27,500 bases of DNA, from the NCBI GenBank assembly GCA_009746045.1, contig RPFO01002037.1:1-27500 (forward strand), written 5' to 3'. The stretch's first letter is position 1, and every line of letters begins with the position of its first letter. A model generated the notes under the pieces. That model saw nothing but the letters and a program-made list of their open reading frames with translations, was not told where the DNA came from and did no database searches. A program made the position numbers and the translations under genes. This DNA is from Mesostigma viride (lineage: Eukaryota > Streptophyta > Mesostigmatophyceae > Mesostigmatales > Mesostigmataceae). Below are positions 15,853 through 25,882 of this stretch, piece by piece.

Positions 15853-16089
15853 ACCCGCTGGCTTCACACAGCCCAAAAAAAAGAAAAATTTAATAAATTT
15901 TTGGCGGTAGAGAGACCATGGAGGGACTGCCCGCTGCCCGCTGTAGACGCATACTGTAGTTCGTAGAAGCGTGCTCCTTCGCTGCACTCCGGAGAGGAAT
16001 CGTGACTGACTGACGGTCTCCTTCGCTGCCCTCCAGAGAGGAGGCCGCTAAAGCGGCCGCTCGCTTCGCTGGCTGGGAGCTTTGCGCGG

Positions 16090-16158
16090 ATTGGTTGGCA
16101 GTTCTTCCGTGCGCTTGGCGCGGATTGGTGGTCAGTCAGTCCGCCCCTTCTGGATTGG
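16090..16158 (-). promoter_or_regulatory. Three CCAAT boxes on the minus strand
   Basis: ATTGG occurs at 16090, 16124 and 16154, the first two within a repeated GCGCGGATTGG context. On the minus strand these are CCAAT boxes pointing toward the 15768 ORF. A promoter is plausible but unproven. Confidence 0.35.
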
Positions 16159-16224
16159 CCGCGTACTCGGTGATGCCCTGAATAGTGTCGGATTACCTTA
16201 CATTGCCAAATTAGTAATATAGAT

Positions 16225-16510
16225 TCTTGACATATCAACTGACATGACCTTGACAAACCTTGACAGAACTTGACAAAAGCTTGACATGATAACATCAAAG
16301 GCTTGACAAACCTTGACAGAATGTTGAAAGGTTGACAAAACCTTGACAATCTTTGAAATATCAACATATCAACACGGAAAAAAATGTCAATACACTGACA
16401 AACCAAGGTGATGTGTCAAGAAATGTCAAACGAAGGCCGAAAAAATTGTTAACATGACAAAATGTCCACAACTGTTAACATGACAAACGTCAACATGACA
16501 ACCAAAGGCG
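16225..16510. repeat. TTGACA-rich dispersed repeat array
   Basis: Many copies of TTGACAAA, TTGACA or the inverse TGTCAA occur, together with AACATGACAA. The same motif appears in the 15783-15852 palindrome. It resembles subterminal repeats of a second DNA transposon nested in the first. ORFs across it are repeat artefacts. Confidence 0.75.
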
Positions 16511-16592
16511 TAGCAAACTAACAAATCAACACCACGCACAGGTAAACTTATTTCATTAAAATCAACAAGTTCAAAAGACCACCTAAACCAAG

Positions 16593-16613
16593 TCATCATC
16601 ATCATCATCATCA
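16593..16613. repeat. (TCA)7 microsatellite
   Basis: Seven perfect TCA units. The surrounding sequence (16511-16730) shows no gene. Confidence 0.95.
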
Positions 16614-16734
16614 AAATCAACATGGCTGCTACCTTGCTGCCTGAATTGCGGTTTTCTGCATTACATTAGCATGACAAACTGTACTGACAAAACACATGAA
16701 GGAGAAGTGCACTCAATCACAGTCCGAGGGTGGC

Positions 16735-16766
16735 TTGTAAGATGCACAGCCACAAGCATCTTACAA
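16735..16766. other. 11-bp perfect hairpin
   Basis: TTGTAAGATGC and GCATCTTACAA are separated by a 10-nt loop. There is no T-run after it. No associated gene is recognised; 16770-17180 shows nothing else I can identify. Confidence 0.5.
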
Positions 16767-17181
16767 ATGCAGTATAACATCCGCGTAGGGCTGTCCCAGC
16801 GATCATTGCTGAAATTAATGGACGACTTTCTAGAAATTTACCGCAGGAGACTGTCCAGTGCTACAGCGATGTGATGAGGGCTCAGAGCCTACAAAATCTG
16901 TGTCCGCAGGTGCCCTCCCCGCCATGCTGGGCTGGCCGATGTGTGCGCCATGGTTGTGTTAGGTAGATTGCCTGCATGCAAGGGAAACATGCGTTATCCA
17001 GCAAAGCAGCAAAGGGAACACACAACGATCTTAAGTGAGATGAATACCCGACGCCTTGACGCGCCAACAACGTTGCATTACCTAAATCAGTTGTGTGTAA
17101 TGAGACGGCGTGAGAGCACAGCAGTCGCGTGGCTGTTTGTGAGTGATGGCTTGATTTTTGGACCGAGAAAGTGAGATAGTG

Positions 17182-17360
<179 letters not shown>

Positions 17361-17571
17361 CCTGGTATTCTCAGCTAAACTGTCCCTATGTACCTCACAA
17401 GATGTAGGGAACTGCGAAACCACAGGAATACCTAGAGAAGAGCGCTTCCTGGCTCACGAAAAACTCGCCGATTGAGTGCTTGACGTTCACGTTTGATAAT
17501 GCTGAACTGCATTATCAAATCATCTGCGTTATCAAATCATCATCTGGCAGAGTCACGTCACTTGGTTGGTG

Positions 17572-17604
17572 CCGGGCCCGCTACAAAAAACGCAGCGGGC
17601 CCGG
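17572..17604. other. GC-rich 11-bp hairpin with an A-rich loop
   Basis: CCGGGCCCGCT and AGCGGGCCCGG are perfect inverted arms around an 11-nt loop (ACAAAAAACGC). It is very stable. It lies within non-coding sequence of the DNA element. Confidence 0.6.
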
Positions 17605-17647
17605 TGATGTCGCTATTACACCACCCGACTTCGAGTCACTGTGAATG

Positions 17648-17665
17648 ATATATATATATATATAT
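17648..17665. repeat. (AT)9 microsatellite
   Basis: 18 bp of perfect AT alternation. Confidence 0.95.
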
Positions 17666-18619
17666 GGCTGCCTACAGCACCGCGCATGTGTCCAAGTAAA
17701 ATTATGGCGCTGCCAAGGCTGCGTATCTGCCGTTATCGCCTTGGTCTTTGTCACGGTGGCGTTCTCCAATTCACGTGCAACGTCCACTTCCTGTGCCAGC
17801 TCTGGCGCGGCGCGTGCCCTTCGGGCTGAATTTCAAATGTCCGCGTGCAGTCCGTTGGAGAGGGGCGCTGCGTCCGGAGTCCGGACTTAGGGAATTCGGA
17901 GGCTTCTGGTCGCACAAAAGATCGTTGTTGGCTGTTGAGTGATGTCCGACTGGCACGATGGAGAGGGCTCCATCACATTGGCGACCTCACCAGTGGCCCA
18001 CATGTACCGACGAGACCTGCATCTCGAGCTTGTCGGCCCTCACGCTGCAGCTGTCGCCATGCGAGACGCCCTGAGACTATCGGCATGATTTTTCCCGTGC
18101 AATATCACGCCCTCGATTCGCAGCAAGGCCCGTCTGCTCCAATATGGCCGACTGCGGGCTGTGCCGTAACAGGCAATGTCCGGGTGATGGCAGGCAGTGC
18201 CTACCCATCCCACCGCACGCACCGCGTCAAGCAATATTTCCACTTCCGCTGCTGCTGGGCACCGGGCTACTGCCTACATTTCTTCAATCGCTCCATCGCC
18301 TCCTCCATGGTGCCTCGCTCCCTGCGGCCCCTCCGCCACGCCGGATATCCATGGCAATCAAGCCTACCGGCTACCACGATACCGGCCACGAGCCCTTGCT
18401 GCACCAAACGAAGTGTGCGGCCCCGAATGAAGTGAAGTACACGGCAGGGCTGGGAACCACCTGAAATTACATCGGGGTCTCCAGTGGACTTGGCGTCACA
18501 TCTTGCTAACGTTGTCACTGTCGGCAGTTGTCAGTTGCTGTTGGTTGCTGAGGGTTGCAGATGTTCTATAGGAACAGCTGGTCCAATGTTGCTATGCATG
18601 CAGTTACTCTTGCCATTAC
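17666..18619. other. No recognisable gene (interior of the DNA element)
   Basis: Moderately GC-rich unique-looking sequence. Several overlapping ORFs up to 196 aa occur, but none has a recognisable motif or a consistent composition. A short intron-containing gene cannot be excluded. Confidence 0.4.
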
Positions 18620-19329
18620 GTGTGTCCGTGTGCCTCCAACCATCCCGCCACAATGCCAGCACCCTCCACCCCGCTAACTCCCACTCGCCCCACTCCCCTG
18701 CCTGTTCCATACCCGCCCCACCCACAAATATACGTCACAGACATCCACATGCCGTTATCCATCCCCATCTGACTACGGACTACTCAGACTCGCCCCCACG
18801 CTGAGGTCCCCCACAACACCGTAACACCGCCCTCCTCCCCCAAACCATCCGATGACCCACCCGACCATCCACCTTGAGTCCCCCCAAACCAACCTATCTG
18901 ACTACCACCCTTCCGTATTACATACACCACCTTCCACACCAACATAACAAACCACCTACTAAACAAACCTACCGCCCCACAACGAGGTTCCCCTACACCA
19001 CTGCACCCCGCCCACCCCGCCCCCGCTGCCCCAACATACGATGACTCCACCCCACCATCCACGTGAAGCATAACCATCCACCCCGGCCTCCGGGGCAACC
19101 AATTAGCTGTCCACTCAACCATAACTGACACTGCTGCACCGACCACCGGCAAGCCCGCCTACGTACCATACCCAAGCCACCCACGCAACCCAAGCATCCC
19201 CAACCCTCACACGAACCTGTGACCTACGCACGAGCTACCTACAACTGCGACTCACAACTACTACATAATCAACCCATAACAATGTCCCCCATGACCCCCG
19301 CCAAAGGGGGGGGTCCCCCCAATAGTCCA
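18620..19329. other. Strongly C-rich, G-poor tract
   Basis: The plus strand is dominated by C and A, with G rare (near 10% in lines such as 18841-18900). ORFs here are composition artefacts. C-runs at 19006-19009, 19015-19018, 19020-19024 and 19029-19032 make a canonical G-quadruplex motif on the minus strand. Confidence 0.7.
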
Positions 19330-19353
19330 ACACACACACACACACACACACAC
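19330..19353. repeat. (AC)12 microsatellite
   Basis: 24 bp of perfect AC repeat just after a G-run/C-run palindrome (GGGGGGTCCCCCC, about 19306-19319). Confidence 0.95.
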
Positions 19354-19479
19354 TCTACAATACCCAGGACCACGAGTACCCACCCAATTCACCTCCCACA
19401 ACGGTATCACCCACGAGTCCAGTGCCCCACCCATGTCCACAGCGACACCCCGGAGACTTCACCACGCCCACCGACTGCA

Positions 19480-19765
19480 CGCACGCACACCTAGCTGCAC
19501 ACTCCCACGCACCTACCCTCGCACGCACGCATGCACGCAGCCATCAACCCACCCACCAAGGCACGCCTGCACAAACGCGCACATGCACAAGTGCACGCAC
19601 ACGCACACATAGCTGCACACTCTCACGCACCCACTCACGCACGCACGCCTGCACACAGCCATCAACCCACCCGCCAATCAGGCACGCCTGCACAAACGCA
19701 CTCATGCACAACTGCACGCACTCGCCCACGCACGCACACCTAGCTGCACGCCGGCTGCACGCAGT
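19480..19765. repeat. Minisatellite of about 118-131 bp, CACGCA/TGCA-rich
   Basis: TAGCTGCAC recurs at 19492, 19610 and 19741, and GCCATCAACCCACCC at 19540 and 19658. That gives a 118-bp first period and a longer second one. Units are themselves built of CACGCACGCA. About 2.3 copies are present. No gene. Confidence 0.85.
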
Positions 19766-20267
19766 CACGCAATGCATGGCAGCATGCCCGCCTTCTATAT
19801 CATTCTTGGAATATCATGTTGCATATGGCATTATCATCATGTTTGTAAATTTAACTCCTTGCTTTCTGTATGCTTTCTTTCTTTTGGGGCTGACTTGATG
19901 CAGATCGTGGAGCATACAAGCTCGACGAGAAGACGTACACATCAATATTGAGTGAAACCACCGTTGCTGGGCTCTGGCATGCCAGCTGTTATATGGCCAT
20001 GAGCCATGCATCAGCTAGCAATCCAGAAATAGGATGAGAGCAGTTTTGAGTCGATGTTTTATATTTTGATGGTATTGAAATGATGAGTCACAGAATGCCA
20101 CAATGAAACATAAGTTCATTACTATCAAACAGCGTGATGCCATGAATGCCACGCCTAATACCACAAGATGTGCTAATAACGTATTTAATTCATTAATGAA
20201 TTGTTGGATTTATTGCATGATGGTGTTATGCTTGTTAGAATACACATTTAATTCTGGCAATGGCATG
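19766..20267. other. No recognisable gene
   Basis: AT-richer sequence between the minisatellite and the right subterminal array. Only short ORFs, none with a motif. Confidence 0.5.
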
Positions 20268-20605
20268 CCTGAGAAAATGCCCTGAGATTTTAAGCGCCTG
20301 AGAGAATGCCCTGAGATTTTCAGCGTTAGAGAAAATGCCCTGAGATTTTCAGCCTGAAAAAAAAAAATCTCAGTGTCCACGTAAAATCTCAGTTTCCACT
20401 TAGCCCTGAGATTTCCTGAGATTTCCTGAGAAAAAGCCAATTTTCTCAGGCCAATCTCAGGAAATCTCAGGTCACTCTCTCAGGAAATCTCAGGAAATCT
20501 CAGGAAAATCTCAGGAAATCTCAGAAAATCTCAGGACATCTCAGGAAATCTCAGGAAATCTCAGTTTTTTTCTCAGGAAATCTCAGGAAATCTCAGTTTT
20601 CTCAG
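20268..20605. repeat. Right subterminal repeat array
   Basis: Head-to-tail copies of CTCAGGAAAT (10 bp), with a few CTGAGATTTC and TGCCCTGAGATTTT units at the inner side. It is the mirror counterpart of 14893-15225. Confidence 0.85.
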
Positions 20606-20609
20606 TCGC

Positions 20610-20621
20610 GAGTTCCTAGTG
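20610..20621 (-). repeat. Right terminal inverted repeat
   Basis: GAGTTCCTAGTG, the exact inverse of 14875-14886. Confidence 0.65.
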
Positions 20622-20687
20622 ACCTGACTAGGCGCCCAGGCCGGCGACTACCGGCCAGCGGATAGATGCCACTCGGGAGCACAACTA

Positions 20688-21140
20688 TAGCATGCAAGTT
20701 TCTAAGGTCAGAGGCAGGTCAGCTGGCTGGTTTGTGCTTCAGCAACATAGGCCTAGTCTTGTGGCCTGTACAGTCGTCTTCAAAGAAGGGTTGCTGCGGG
20801 TTCAGATGTCTCTGAGTGCAGAGCCATTTGTGATCGGGATTCAGTCCACTTTGTACATCAAGGAGCTGTTGCTATAGCTATGGCTTCAGTGACTCCTCAT
20901 CCTCTTCAGCTGGAGACCTTGATCCTTTCAGATAACACGGGCATGGTCCATTTTGTGCAAAAGCAGTTGGCCAGGAGCAGAGATCTTGATTATCTCCTGT
21001 TGAAGGAGTTGGCAGGTCTGGTAGATATCCAACATCTGCCAGGTTCTGAGAATCCTTCAGATGCCTTGACCAAGTTGTCTCACACGTCGGCTGAGCAATA
21101 TAAGCTAAGTCTTTATAAGGTGATGAGCTCCTCTGTGTGA
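20688..21140 (+). pseudogene. E4 copia-type RNase H remnant
   Basis: It is closely related to E3's RNase H. It starts at QVSKVRGRSA, so the segment with the first catalytic Asp is missing at the left junction. The AECRA equivalent is altered and a frameshift (about +2) breaks the frame at 20873-20880. From 20880, an 86-aa frame reads LILSDNTGMV (Asp), DLDYLLLKEL, then PGSENPSDALTKLSH, the intact C-terminal motif that is frameshifted in E3. It belongs to the same lineage. Its 3' UTR and LTR are probably the ones at 24280-25519, with unrelated sequence inserted between. Confidence 0.8.
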
Positions 21141-21208
21141 GTTGAGCAATTCCAGTTTGAGCTTTGAGTTTGGTGATGTTACGACCCGGTTCTTCTCCTC
21201 CAACTTGA

Positions 21209-22360
21209 GACTACCGAAATAAGGTCAAGGTCGCCCCATACAAACATGATCCTAAGGGGAGGCCTCTGTACGGGGTGCGTGCTGTCGACCCTGACCTGCT
21301 GGCCAAGCATGGCCTGCCCGATGCTCCTCCTCCCGCTCCCATCGACATGCAGTTCATCACCACCAAGCTCATGAAGGGCATCAAGAAGAAGGTTCTCGAC
21401 CTACCCAGCGGCCAAGGGCGAATCTTTTTTAAACCTGACATGCCCGGCTGCGAGGACATGCAGATACGGAACGAGTAGTTCTTTGCACCGGTCCCGCGCT
21501 CCGTGGATGACGTGCCGGAAGACTCAGTGGTGCCCACTGCCATGGCGGTATGCCATTGAAATGGCGGCAGCCGCTGACCGTGCCGCCCCTGCAGGGCCGC
21601 AGCCTGCCGTGGCACTGGACAACATGGCGCTCGTCAACGAGGCTGCACTGCGATGGTGCCACACGTGGACCCTGTCTGCCATGAAGGCCGCACGCTTGAT
21701 GAGTGGCGGCAGGAAGATGCCGCCTATGCAGCCAAGGTGGCGCATGACCGGCGTATGGAGGGGCTGAAGGAGGGCTCGGTCGTGCTATATACTGGCACCC
21801 CGCGTGCCAAATGCTCTGCAACACCGACGTCCCCTGGCCCCCCGTATTGGTGGGGGTGGTGAAGAAGGTAGAGCAGCCTGCCGATGAGGGGGCAGCGAGC
21901 CTCACCTGCATGGTCCTCTCTGTATACCGTGCCAGGAGCATGACCGATGGTTGGCATCAGTGGGACCCGAACAGCTCCACATGGCCTCTACCGAGCAAGT
22001 CGTCCGCAAACTCCCACACAGTCACCATCGCAGCATCCGGGGTCATCCTCACCTATTGGATCCCGGCGAAGAAGCCCACCTCGCGCCACTTGGTGTCTTT
22101 GGATGCCAAGAAAAAGCTGTCTGCTGCGTGCCTGACCGCGCTCAAGCAGGTGCCAAGGGACTCAGGTCACCCGACGATTGACTGGCAGCTAGCTTCAACT
22201 CCCAAGGGTGTGGTGCGCATGGCTGTACGTTGCTGGCAAACGATCTTGGAGCAGGTGATGGCCGGGTGGCAAGCTCTGCCTTGTAGGACAACTTGTGTGC
22301 AGCTCTATGAGATTGCGCGCGAGTCCGTTGGCGGCCGCATGTGCAGTGAACCGTCCTAGA
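21209..22360 (+). pseudogene. Decayed protein-coding sequence of unknown family
   Basis: Coding-like, GC-rich sequence moves through several plus frames: 21209-21478 (KVKVAPYKHDPKGRPLYGV, then LMKGIKKKVLDL), an in-frame TAG at 21476-21478, then 21540-21650 (AVALDNMALVNEAAL), 21655-21790 (DEWRQEDAAYAAKVAHDRR), and a 182-aa frame ending at 22357-22359 (VPWPPVLVGVVKKVEQ, then LTYWIPAKKP). The last part alternates short hydrophobic strands, as a small beta-barrel reader-type domain would. I do not recognise the family. At least three frame changes make this copy dead. It interrupts the E4 remnant, so it is most likely carried by another transposon. Confidence 0.5.
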
Positions 22361-22504
22361 AGATTCCATCATTGGGCAAGTGGCAGCTGTGGACACGGAA
22401 GTTACATGGCAAGGTGGCTATTCTGATCAGACACTCCGCAAAGGTGAAAACCTTTGCGTTCAGTGCCGGGCCGCGGAAAACGCGGAAACCGCGATCTACA
22501 AATG

Positions 22505-22560
22505 AATCCGACCTGAATCGAACTGGGGACCTCTCGCACCAAATTTTGCTGACAATAGGA
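22505..22560 (-). pseudogene. tRNA-Pro-like 3' half
   Basis: The minus strand reads TTTGGTGCGAGAGGTCCCC then AGTTCGATTC, matching the anticodon 3' arm, variable loop and T-loop layout of tRNA-Pro (TTTGGGTGCGAGAGGTCCC...GGTTCGATTC). The T stem is imperfect, and no matching D-arm or 5' acceptor half is visible. It is a tRNA fragment or tRNA-derived repeat, not a working tRNA. Confidence 0.4.
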
Positions 22561-23072
22561 CGGACGTCTCCGGTTACCATGGCATCGCGAACTTACACCT
22601 ACAGTCATCCGCAAAATTTCTCCTGTCCGGGGAGTGATGCAAGCCTTTCGGATTTGGTACTAGATAAATCACTCGAGATCTGTGTGTAGGAGTACTATAT
22701 GTATAGGAGGTGGCTATGTTTTGGGGTGCTCAATGGGAAGAGCAGGCGACCGGTGACGTGTGTGGACCTCCCAGGCTTGGGGAAGAAAATCTGTGGATGC
22801 CCCGGTGTATCCGTCCCTCCTCTGCAAGCGTCTCAGATCGCCGTTGCCGAGTCCCGCTTGCGTGCCGAGGTGCACGCTGCGCAGACCAGCGCAAGTGAGC
22901 GCAAGTGAGCGCAGCTCGCCTGAGGCAGCGCGCGCGGCACGGCCGACACAACTACGCGCAAGCCGCCTGTGCCTGCGGCAACCGGCACAGCCACGCGCAA
23001 CCCACGTGCGGTGGCGACCAACTTGTGCGCAGCAGTGCGCGCCCTGAATGACAATTAAGGCTGCAAGTGACT

Positions 23073-23250
23073 TGCGTGCGCCCGCGCGTGCGGCCACCGG
23101 CTCGGCTGCACCTGCCAACTCGCCTGCGCCTGCACTCACGACCACCGGCGCGGCTGCACCTAGCAAGTCGCCTACGCCCGCGCGCGCGGCCGCTGGCGCG
23201 GCTGCACCTATAGCAAGTCGCCTACGTCCGCGCGCGCGGCCACTGGTGGC
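23073..23250. repeat. 48-bp GC-rich tandem repeat
   Basis: GGCTGCACCT recurs at 23104, 23152 and 23200, exactly 48 bp apart, within units also holding GCGCGCGCGGCC and CAAGTCGCCT. Because 48 is a multiple of 3, an Ala/Pro/Ser-rich frame stays open (23048-23293), but it looks repeat-driven. A single related segment is found at the equivalent place of the LTR at 25883-26370. Confidence 0.8.
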
Positions 23251-23374
23251 GCAGCCAGTGAGAGGAACGTTGATAAAGGGTAAACCTATTTTCTAATGAA
23301 CCAAGCAATTCATTGCTCACAGCTCTCAGTGCTCTCAAGCATTATAATACGTCGTTCATTCCCATTTCCTAACT
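23246..23374 (+). repeat. 3' end of an LTR (start not resolved)
   Basis: GGCGCAGCCAGTGA, then GATAAAGGGTAAACCTATTTTCT, then CAAGCAATTCATTG, and CATTATAATAC to a final TTTCCTAACT align with 26243-26370, the end of a delimited LTR. It ends AACT like all other LTRs here. No polypurine tract with AGTTA could be found upstream, so the 5' boundary is open; the 48-bp repeats lie inside it. Confidence 0.65.
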
Positions 23375-24279
23375 ATAGCGATGGAGCCCCGGAGGCTATG
23401 GAAACATGAAGTCGCGGTTGCTACCATTGTTGCTACCAATGATTGCTATATGTGTGCACCATGGCTGCCAACATTGCTGCTTCCTTTGCTGCTTCTCCGC
23501 TGATATGCCGTGCTTTTGATTCACTCTCTGCCATGCATGCCAGTATGTATAGTGCTGCCACCATCGTCATGATGTAACTTGTCAACACCAATGCATGTTC
23601 TGATTCTGATGTGATTAATTATATTCCTGGAGTGCATGAGTCTGTTGAGGTTGTTTGTCGCTGCTGCGGCTGCTATGACCATTACTAGACCATTACTAGA
23701 CCATTACTAGTGTGCTCATGTGAGTTTTTTGCCATGTCCATTTGCGCAGTCATGGAGCATTTCAAGGTTTGCCCGAGATTTACGAGCCCCTAGTGTCAGT
23801 CATTTTCCGCGAAGCCGCGATATAATCCCTGACAGAAACTGGAAAAAACCACATGGACCATATGCAGAATCCTCCTTGATAATGTCTCATGTAGTAGATA
23901 CATTCCAGCCTTTGCAATTAAAATCACGTCACTAAATATTTAAGTATGCAAAATTACAAGCTGTGAGTACGTGCAATTGTCTCTACTCATAATAAGATAC
24001 CATGGATTCCATAATGAATGCCCATTTGGTTACAGCATATAAGGCAACTTGTCAAATTATATAACACAATTATTGACTTGAAACTCCTCGACCAATGCAA
24101 AAATTTGCCCAAAACTTCTATCAGACTATTTTGGGAAGTCCACAGCATCCAAAAAAAACGTTTTTCAAATTTTCATTTAGGACAGACCTGAAGCCTCCCA
24201 AATATGTCCTAACCCAAACAAACCACCCGGAGTTTGCACAATGCTTAGTCATGGAGCATGATGTTGGTTGGTTGGGAGT
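23375..24279. other. No recognisable gene, AT-rich
   Basis: Only short ORFs. CCATTACTAGA is repeated two to three times at about 23679-23710. It may be internal sequence of the element whose LTR ends at 23374, but no Gag or Pol motif is seen. Confidence 0.4.
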
Positions 24280-24835
24280 TTGCCCTCAGTTTGAGGTTTG
24301 TCTCAACCAGAGGGATTTTATATGGCAGGGTTCGATTCCCTCGGGCTGCTTAGGCAGATTTTCCGGGATTGGCTGACCCATCGATCAACCTTGCTGGTGA
24401 GGTGGCGACAGGTCCCCCTAGTTTTGTCCCAGACAGAGGACGGGAGTTTGTCGTGTGCTTGATATATTCTGTGATGTGCTATTTCTCAGTCCATGGTGGG
24501 CGCCAGTTCTGATAACTATCAATGTCTACCTGATAAGGTCTTGTGGGTAACTGGTGGGGTTCCAATCAGGAGCCATTATGGTGATGATGCAATTTTGGTC
24601 ATTATTCTGCATGGTTATCCACAAGCTGCTACTCCAATTAACACTTGGCTTTCTACTTTCAGTGGATAGGGAATTCATTGTAATTCGTCATGGCTGAGCT
24701 GTGTTGTAATTTGGTGCTTGATTAATCCCGAGCAGAGACTACAGAGAGCTGGGAGGGATGTCAAGTGCTTTGCATGTTTTTTCAATTATATATGTGTTGC
24801 CAAGCCTAACAGGTCTAAAAGAAAGAAAGGGCTGG
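24280..24835 (+). other. E4 3' UTR, related to E3's
   Basis: It carries the conserved block at 24325-24418 (GGCAGGGTTCGATTCCCT, GGCTGACCCATC, GGTGAGGTGGCGACAGG) and later GGTGGGGTTCC and GGATAGGGAATTCATTGTAATT, in the same order as 12748-13135. It ends with a polypurine tract at 24817-24835. No coding sequence. Confidence 0.65.
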
Positions 24836-24889
24836 AGTTAATATGGCTGTTACGTCCAAGCTCTAAGAGAGAAGAAAGGGCTAGAGTTA
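24817..24889 (+). repeat. Duplicated polypurine tract and LTR start (49-bp offset)
   Basis: AAAAGAAAGAAAGGGCTGG then AGTTAA (24836) is followed by AAGAGAGAAGAAAGGGCTAG then AGTTAA (24885). The upstream copy keeps the GG|AGTTA signature; the downstream one has AG|AGTTA. Confidence 0.7.
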
Positions 24890-25519
24890 AGATTGCCTGG
24901 CAAGCAATGTTATTCTACTAAGCTACTTGGCTTGTAGAGATTCTACTTCTGGTTACTACAATCCAGAAACGGGTTCATTCTGATGAGTATTGCTCGAGAT
25001 ATGAGCAAGATACTGTTCTGCTACATTCTACTTGGATTCGGTGATTCCACGGTGGTTCTTCAAGTGACGTGTGGCATGCATACGACGTCTTGTCACGTTG
25101 TACGATAGGACATTTAGTCTCCGACACTGCGGTCTATTCAATCCTATTGATTAGACGTAACAAATAGTGACAGGACTTGTGTGACAGGGCATTGATGTGA
25201 CTATTTATGCCGGATAACGAGCCGAGATCTGCTGGTCCACAGTGAAGGACAGCAGTATTGTGAGATGATCTGTCCTATCAGTCATCTGGAGGCAACAGCG
25301 TCACAATTAGTAGATAACGAGCAGGGCGCTGCCACTTGGTAGCACCACTTTCCCTGCACCTGTGTCCTCGCACCTTCGGCAACGGTTCTCACGTTTCTCG
25401 TGCATTCTGTGCTGGTATCCATAACCAGCAACGTAAACCTATTGATTAATATTACTACTTCCTATGTAGATATTAATCAGTGCCGGCTGAACCACAGTTC
25501 AGCCACAGTTTCTTTAACT
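24836..25519 (+). repeat. Probable 3' LTR of E4 (684 bp)
   Basis: It starts AGTTAA after the polypurine tract and ends TTAACT, a 6-bp inverted terminal match. The length is close to the E3 LTR (688 bp). The left boundary could instead be 24885 because of the duplication. An alternative right end near 25426 (ATAACC) fits less well. Confidence 0.45.
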
Positions 25520-25882
25520 GCTGGGCGCGTTGTAAAAATTCAACACTTTTGCTGTGGGGTGTGGGTGCTGAACAGTTTCATTTGTATCTTCATTTTCAGC
25601 TTGAGGGCACAAGCCTTATGCTATCTGTCATACCCTAGATGGCCAAGACAGCCAGCTGTATACACTTCATTTAATGTGTAATCCAATACCTGGCCAAGAC
25701 AGCCAGCTCTATACACTTCATTTACTGTGTAATCCAATAGTAACCTGGCCAAGACAGCCAGCCGTATCCAACTTGGCCAAGACATCCATGTTTATTTTGG
25801 GGGCCCTAATCAACTTAAAAACAATAACAATAATGTTTGGGGTTCAGACCTGCATAAGAAATAAAGAATGAAATAAAACTGG
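25520..25882 (+). other. E5 3' UTR with tandem repeats and polypurine tract
   Basis: It contains four copies of GGCCAAGACAGCCAGC or a close variant starting at 25641, 25692, 25747 and 25775; the first two full units are 51 bp apart. It ends AAAGAATGAAATAAAACTGG (25863-25882) directly before AGTTAG. No gene. Confidence 0.65.

Noticed and set aside
15864-16406. 180-aa minus-strand ORF
   Set aside because: Most of it crosses the TTGACA repeat array and repeated Cys/Phe/Leu residues follow the repeat; no motif.
17845-18464. 196-aa plus ORF and overlapping ORFs
   Set aside because: Composition differs between its parts, no recognisable motif is present, and three overlapping frames are equally open.
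22400-23374. AGTTAC at 22400 as the start of the LTR ending at 23374
   Set aside because: No polypurine tract precedes it, flanks show no duplication, and there is no similarity to the start of the related LTR at 25883.
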